NCBI GenBank assembly: GCA_014190575.1
Contig: BJGQ01000009.1
Span: 27,501-82,358, forward strand
Length of the DNA stretch: 54,858 nt
Source of the DNA: Bacteroidota bacterium
Lineage (GTDB): Bacteria; Bacteroidota; Bacteroidia; Chitinophagales; UBA10324
Reading direction: 5' to 3'
Position numbers and translations under genes: made by a program. The notes below the pieces were generated by a model. It had not been told where the DNA came from, made no database searches, and worked only from the letters and a program-made list of their open reading frames with translations. Shown here one piece after another: positions 53,681 through 54,858 of the stretch (positions are counted from its first letter, which is position 1; every line of letters starts with the position of its first letter).

Positions 53681-54858
53681 ATGTCAAAAAATTTAAGTGA
53701 CTTATCAGGAAGGAAAGGATTATCAAAAAATCTTTTCGAAGAATATGGAAACCTTGCAACTGCAACCGGAACACCTGATGCCGCTGCACTGGAAAAACTC
53801 CGCGAAGAATTTCTCGTTGGAAAATCATCTGTGTATGGTGCCATATCATTTTATGATTTTCTGAAACCCGAAAACAAAGGCAAGAAAGTTTACATCTGTA
53901 ATGGCAGCTCTTGCATGACCGCCGGAACACAGGATGAGTTGCATTCAAAAATCAGCGCACACTATTCAGCCGACGAGATTGGCGAAATGTGCTGCCTCGG
54001 TCGCTGTCACGAAAATGCATCGTTCCACATCAATGGGAAAAATTTTTCAGGAAATGATATTGATGACATTGAAAAAATAAAGTCCGGTAATGTGGGTACT
54101 AAAGAAAAATACAATGTCGGTTCCATCGGCACACCCATACTTACCTGCGGATACGGCAGCATAAAAGATTTCTATAAAATATTTACCGACTGCTTAACAA
54201 AAACTCCCGAAGCGCTTCTCGCTGAATTGAAAGATTCCGGATTGCGTGGTCGTGGTGGTGCAGGTTTTTCAATGGCATTCAAATTAGAATCGTGCCGCAA
54301 TGTGGTAGGTGATACAAAATTTATTGTCTGTAATGCCGATGAAGGCGACCCCGGTGCCTACTCAGACCGCTACATCATGGAACAGCGCCCGCACACCATG
54401 CTCATGGGAATGATGATTGCGGGCTACATCACCGGCGCACAACACGGAGTGGTTTATATCCGCGGCGAATATCCCGAGTCGGTTGATATCGTGACCGAAG
54501 AAATTTCGAAACTGCAAAATGAAAATCTGCTTGGAGAAAACATTAACGGCAGCAGTTTCACCTTCAACTTCAAAGTAATTAAAGCGCAGGGCGCTTACAT
54601 CTGCGGCGAAGAAACCGCATTGCTTTCTTCCATTGAAGGGCAGCGGCCTGAAGTGCGGGTGCGGCCACCGTATCCCACTCAGCAGGGATTATTTAATAAA
54701 CCCACTGTGGTGAATAATGTAGAGACACTCGCCAATCTTCCCTTCATCATGCAGCACGGCGGAAAAGCTTTTGCCGCCATCGGCACCGCAAAATCATCAG
54801 GCACCAAACTCATTTCGCTCGATGGATATTTTAACCGCCCCGGCATTTATGAAGTGGA
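53681..54858 (+). CDS. NAD-linked formate dehydrogenase flavoprotein (NuoE/NuoF-like fusion), 3' end missing
   Basis: The frame is open from the ATG at 53681 to the edge, 392 residues. The first ~140 residues are a NuoE-like thioredoxin-fold domain with a 2Fe-2S set in CNGSSCMT and CCLGRCHE. From about 145 it is NuoF-like: GLRGRGGAGF (NADH/FMN site), CNADEGDPGAYSDR and GAYICGEETALL. Such fusions are the diaphorase subunits of soluble NAD-dependent formate dehydrogenases and some hydrogenases. The 9-base gap after fdhD indicates formate dehydrogenase. The C-terminal 4Fe-4S motif lies outside the window. Confidence 0.9.
   Translation, partial: MSKNLSDLSGRKGLSKNLFEEYGNLATATGTPDAAALEKLREEFLVGKSSVYGAISFYDFLKPENKGKKVYICNGSSCMTAGTQDELHSKISAHYSADEIGEMCCLGRCHENASFHINGKNFSGNDIDDIEKIKSGNVGTKEKYNVGSIGTPILTCGYGSIKDFYKIFTDCLTKTPEALLAELKDSGLRGRGGAGFSMAFKLESCRNVVGDTKFIVCNADEGDPGAYSDRYIMEQRPHTMLMGMMIAGYITGAQHGVVYIRGEYPESVDIVTEEISKLQNENLLGENINGSSFTFNFKVIKAQGAYICGEETALLSSIEGQRPEVRVRPPYPTQQGLFNKPTVVNNVETLANLPFIMQHGGKAFAAIGTAKSSGTKLISLDGYFNRPGIYEV

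Overview
The window reads as chromosomal DNA from a member of the Bacteroidota. It is AT-rich. Seven predicted surface or secreted proteins carry type IX secretion system (T9SS) C-terminal sorting domains, and there is a PorW/SprE-type T9SS lipoprotein. Recognisable promoters follow the TAnnTTTG (-7) pattern and Shine-Dalgarno sequences are mostly missing. DUF4199, DUF1015, SprB-repeat, bactofilin and AtpZ genes fit the same phylum. A free-living Chitinophagales- or Sphingobacteriales-like lineage is my guess; there is no rRNA to test it. I saw no tRNA, rRNA, CRISPR array, prophage or complete insertion sequence.

Layout. 1-1951 (-): DUF1501 (cut by the window edge) and DUF1800, translationally coupled. 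2169-4373 (+): serA and a DUF1015 gene. 4473-6349 (+): a T9SS cargo gene, then a small orphan gene bracketed by two inverted copies of a palindromic repeat. 6577-9646 (-): the str operon rpsL-rpsG-fusA, closed by a terminator. 9841-15628 (+): Xaa-Pro aminopeptidase, a T9SS protein, a DUF433/DUF5615 toxin-antitoxin pair, phosphatidylserine synthase, purS and a secreted M28 peptidase. 15811-23872 (+): TonB-dependent receptor, LytS-type kinase, LytTR regulator and a 1264-residue T9SS surface protein. 23929-26529 (-): M23 peptidase, bactofilin, AtpZ and a small membrane protein, ending in a SprT-like metalloprotease; this resembles the head of a Bacteroidota ATP synthase operon without atpB. 26787-32423 (+): PorW/SprE, a class A penicillin-binding protein and an EGF-like lipoprotein. 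32459-37020: DUF4199 protein, a cytochrome c/copper-monooxygenase/T9SS fusion, an alpha/beta hydrolase, an F420-reductase-like dehydrogenase and a YkgJ-type cysteine-cluster protein. 37183-46116 (+): three large T9SS proteins; the middle one, with SprB repeats, is broken by an in-frame TGA and a frameshift. 46193-46627 (-): FKBP-type isomerase.

46804-54858 (+) is the most coherent metabolic block: moaA, moeA, a TauE/SafE transporter, mobA, moaD, moaE, then fhs (formate-tetrahydrofolate ligase), fdhD and the NuoE/NuoF-like flavoprotein of an NAD-linked formate dehydrogenase, which runs off the edge. Together these would build the molybdopterin guanine dinucleotide cofactor, sulfurate it, insert it into a formate dehydrogenase and connect formate to the folate one-carbon pool.

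The observations most worth following are the three-part copper monooxygenase, the broken SprB-repeat protein, the two interspersed palindromic repeat families, the formate/molybdenum island and the TonB receptor/LytTR/surface protein module with a 17-bp tandem repeat upstream.
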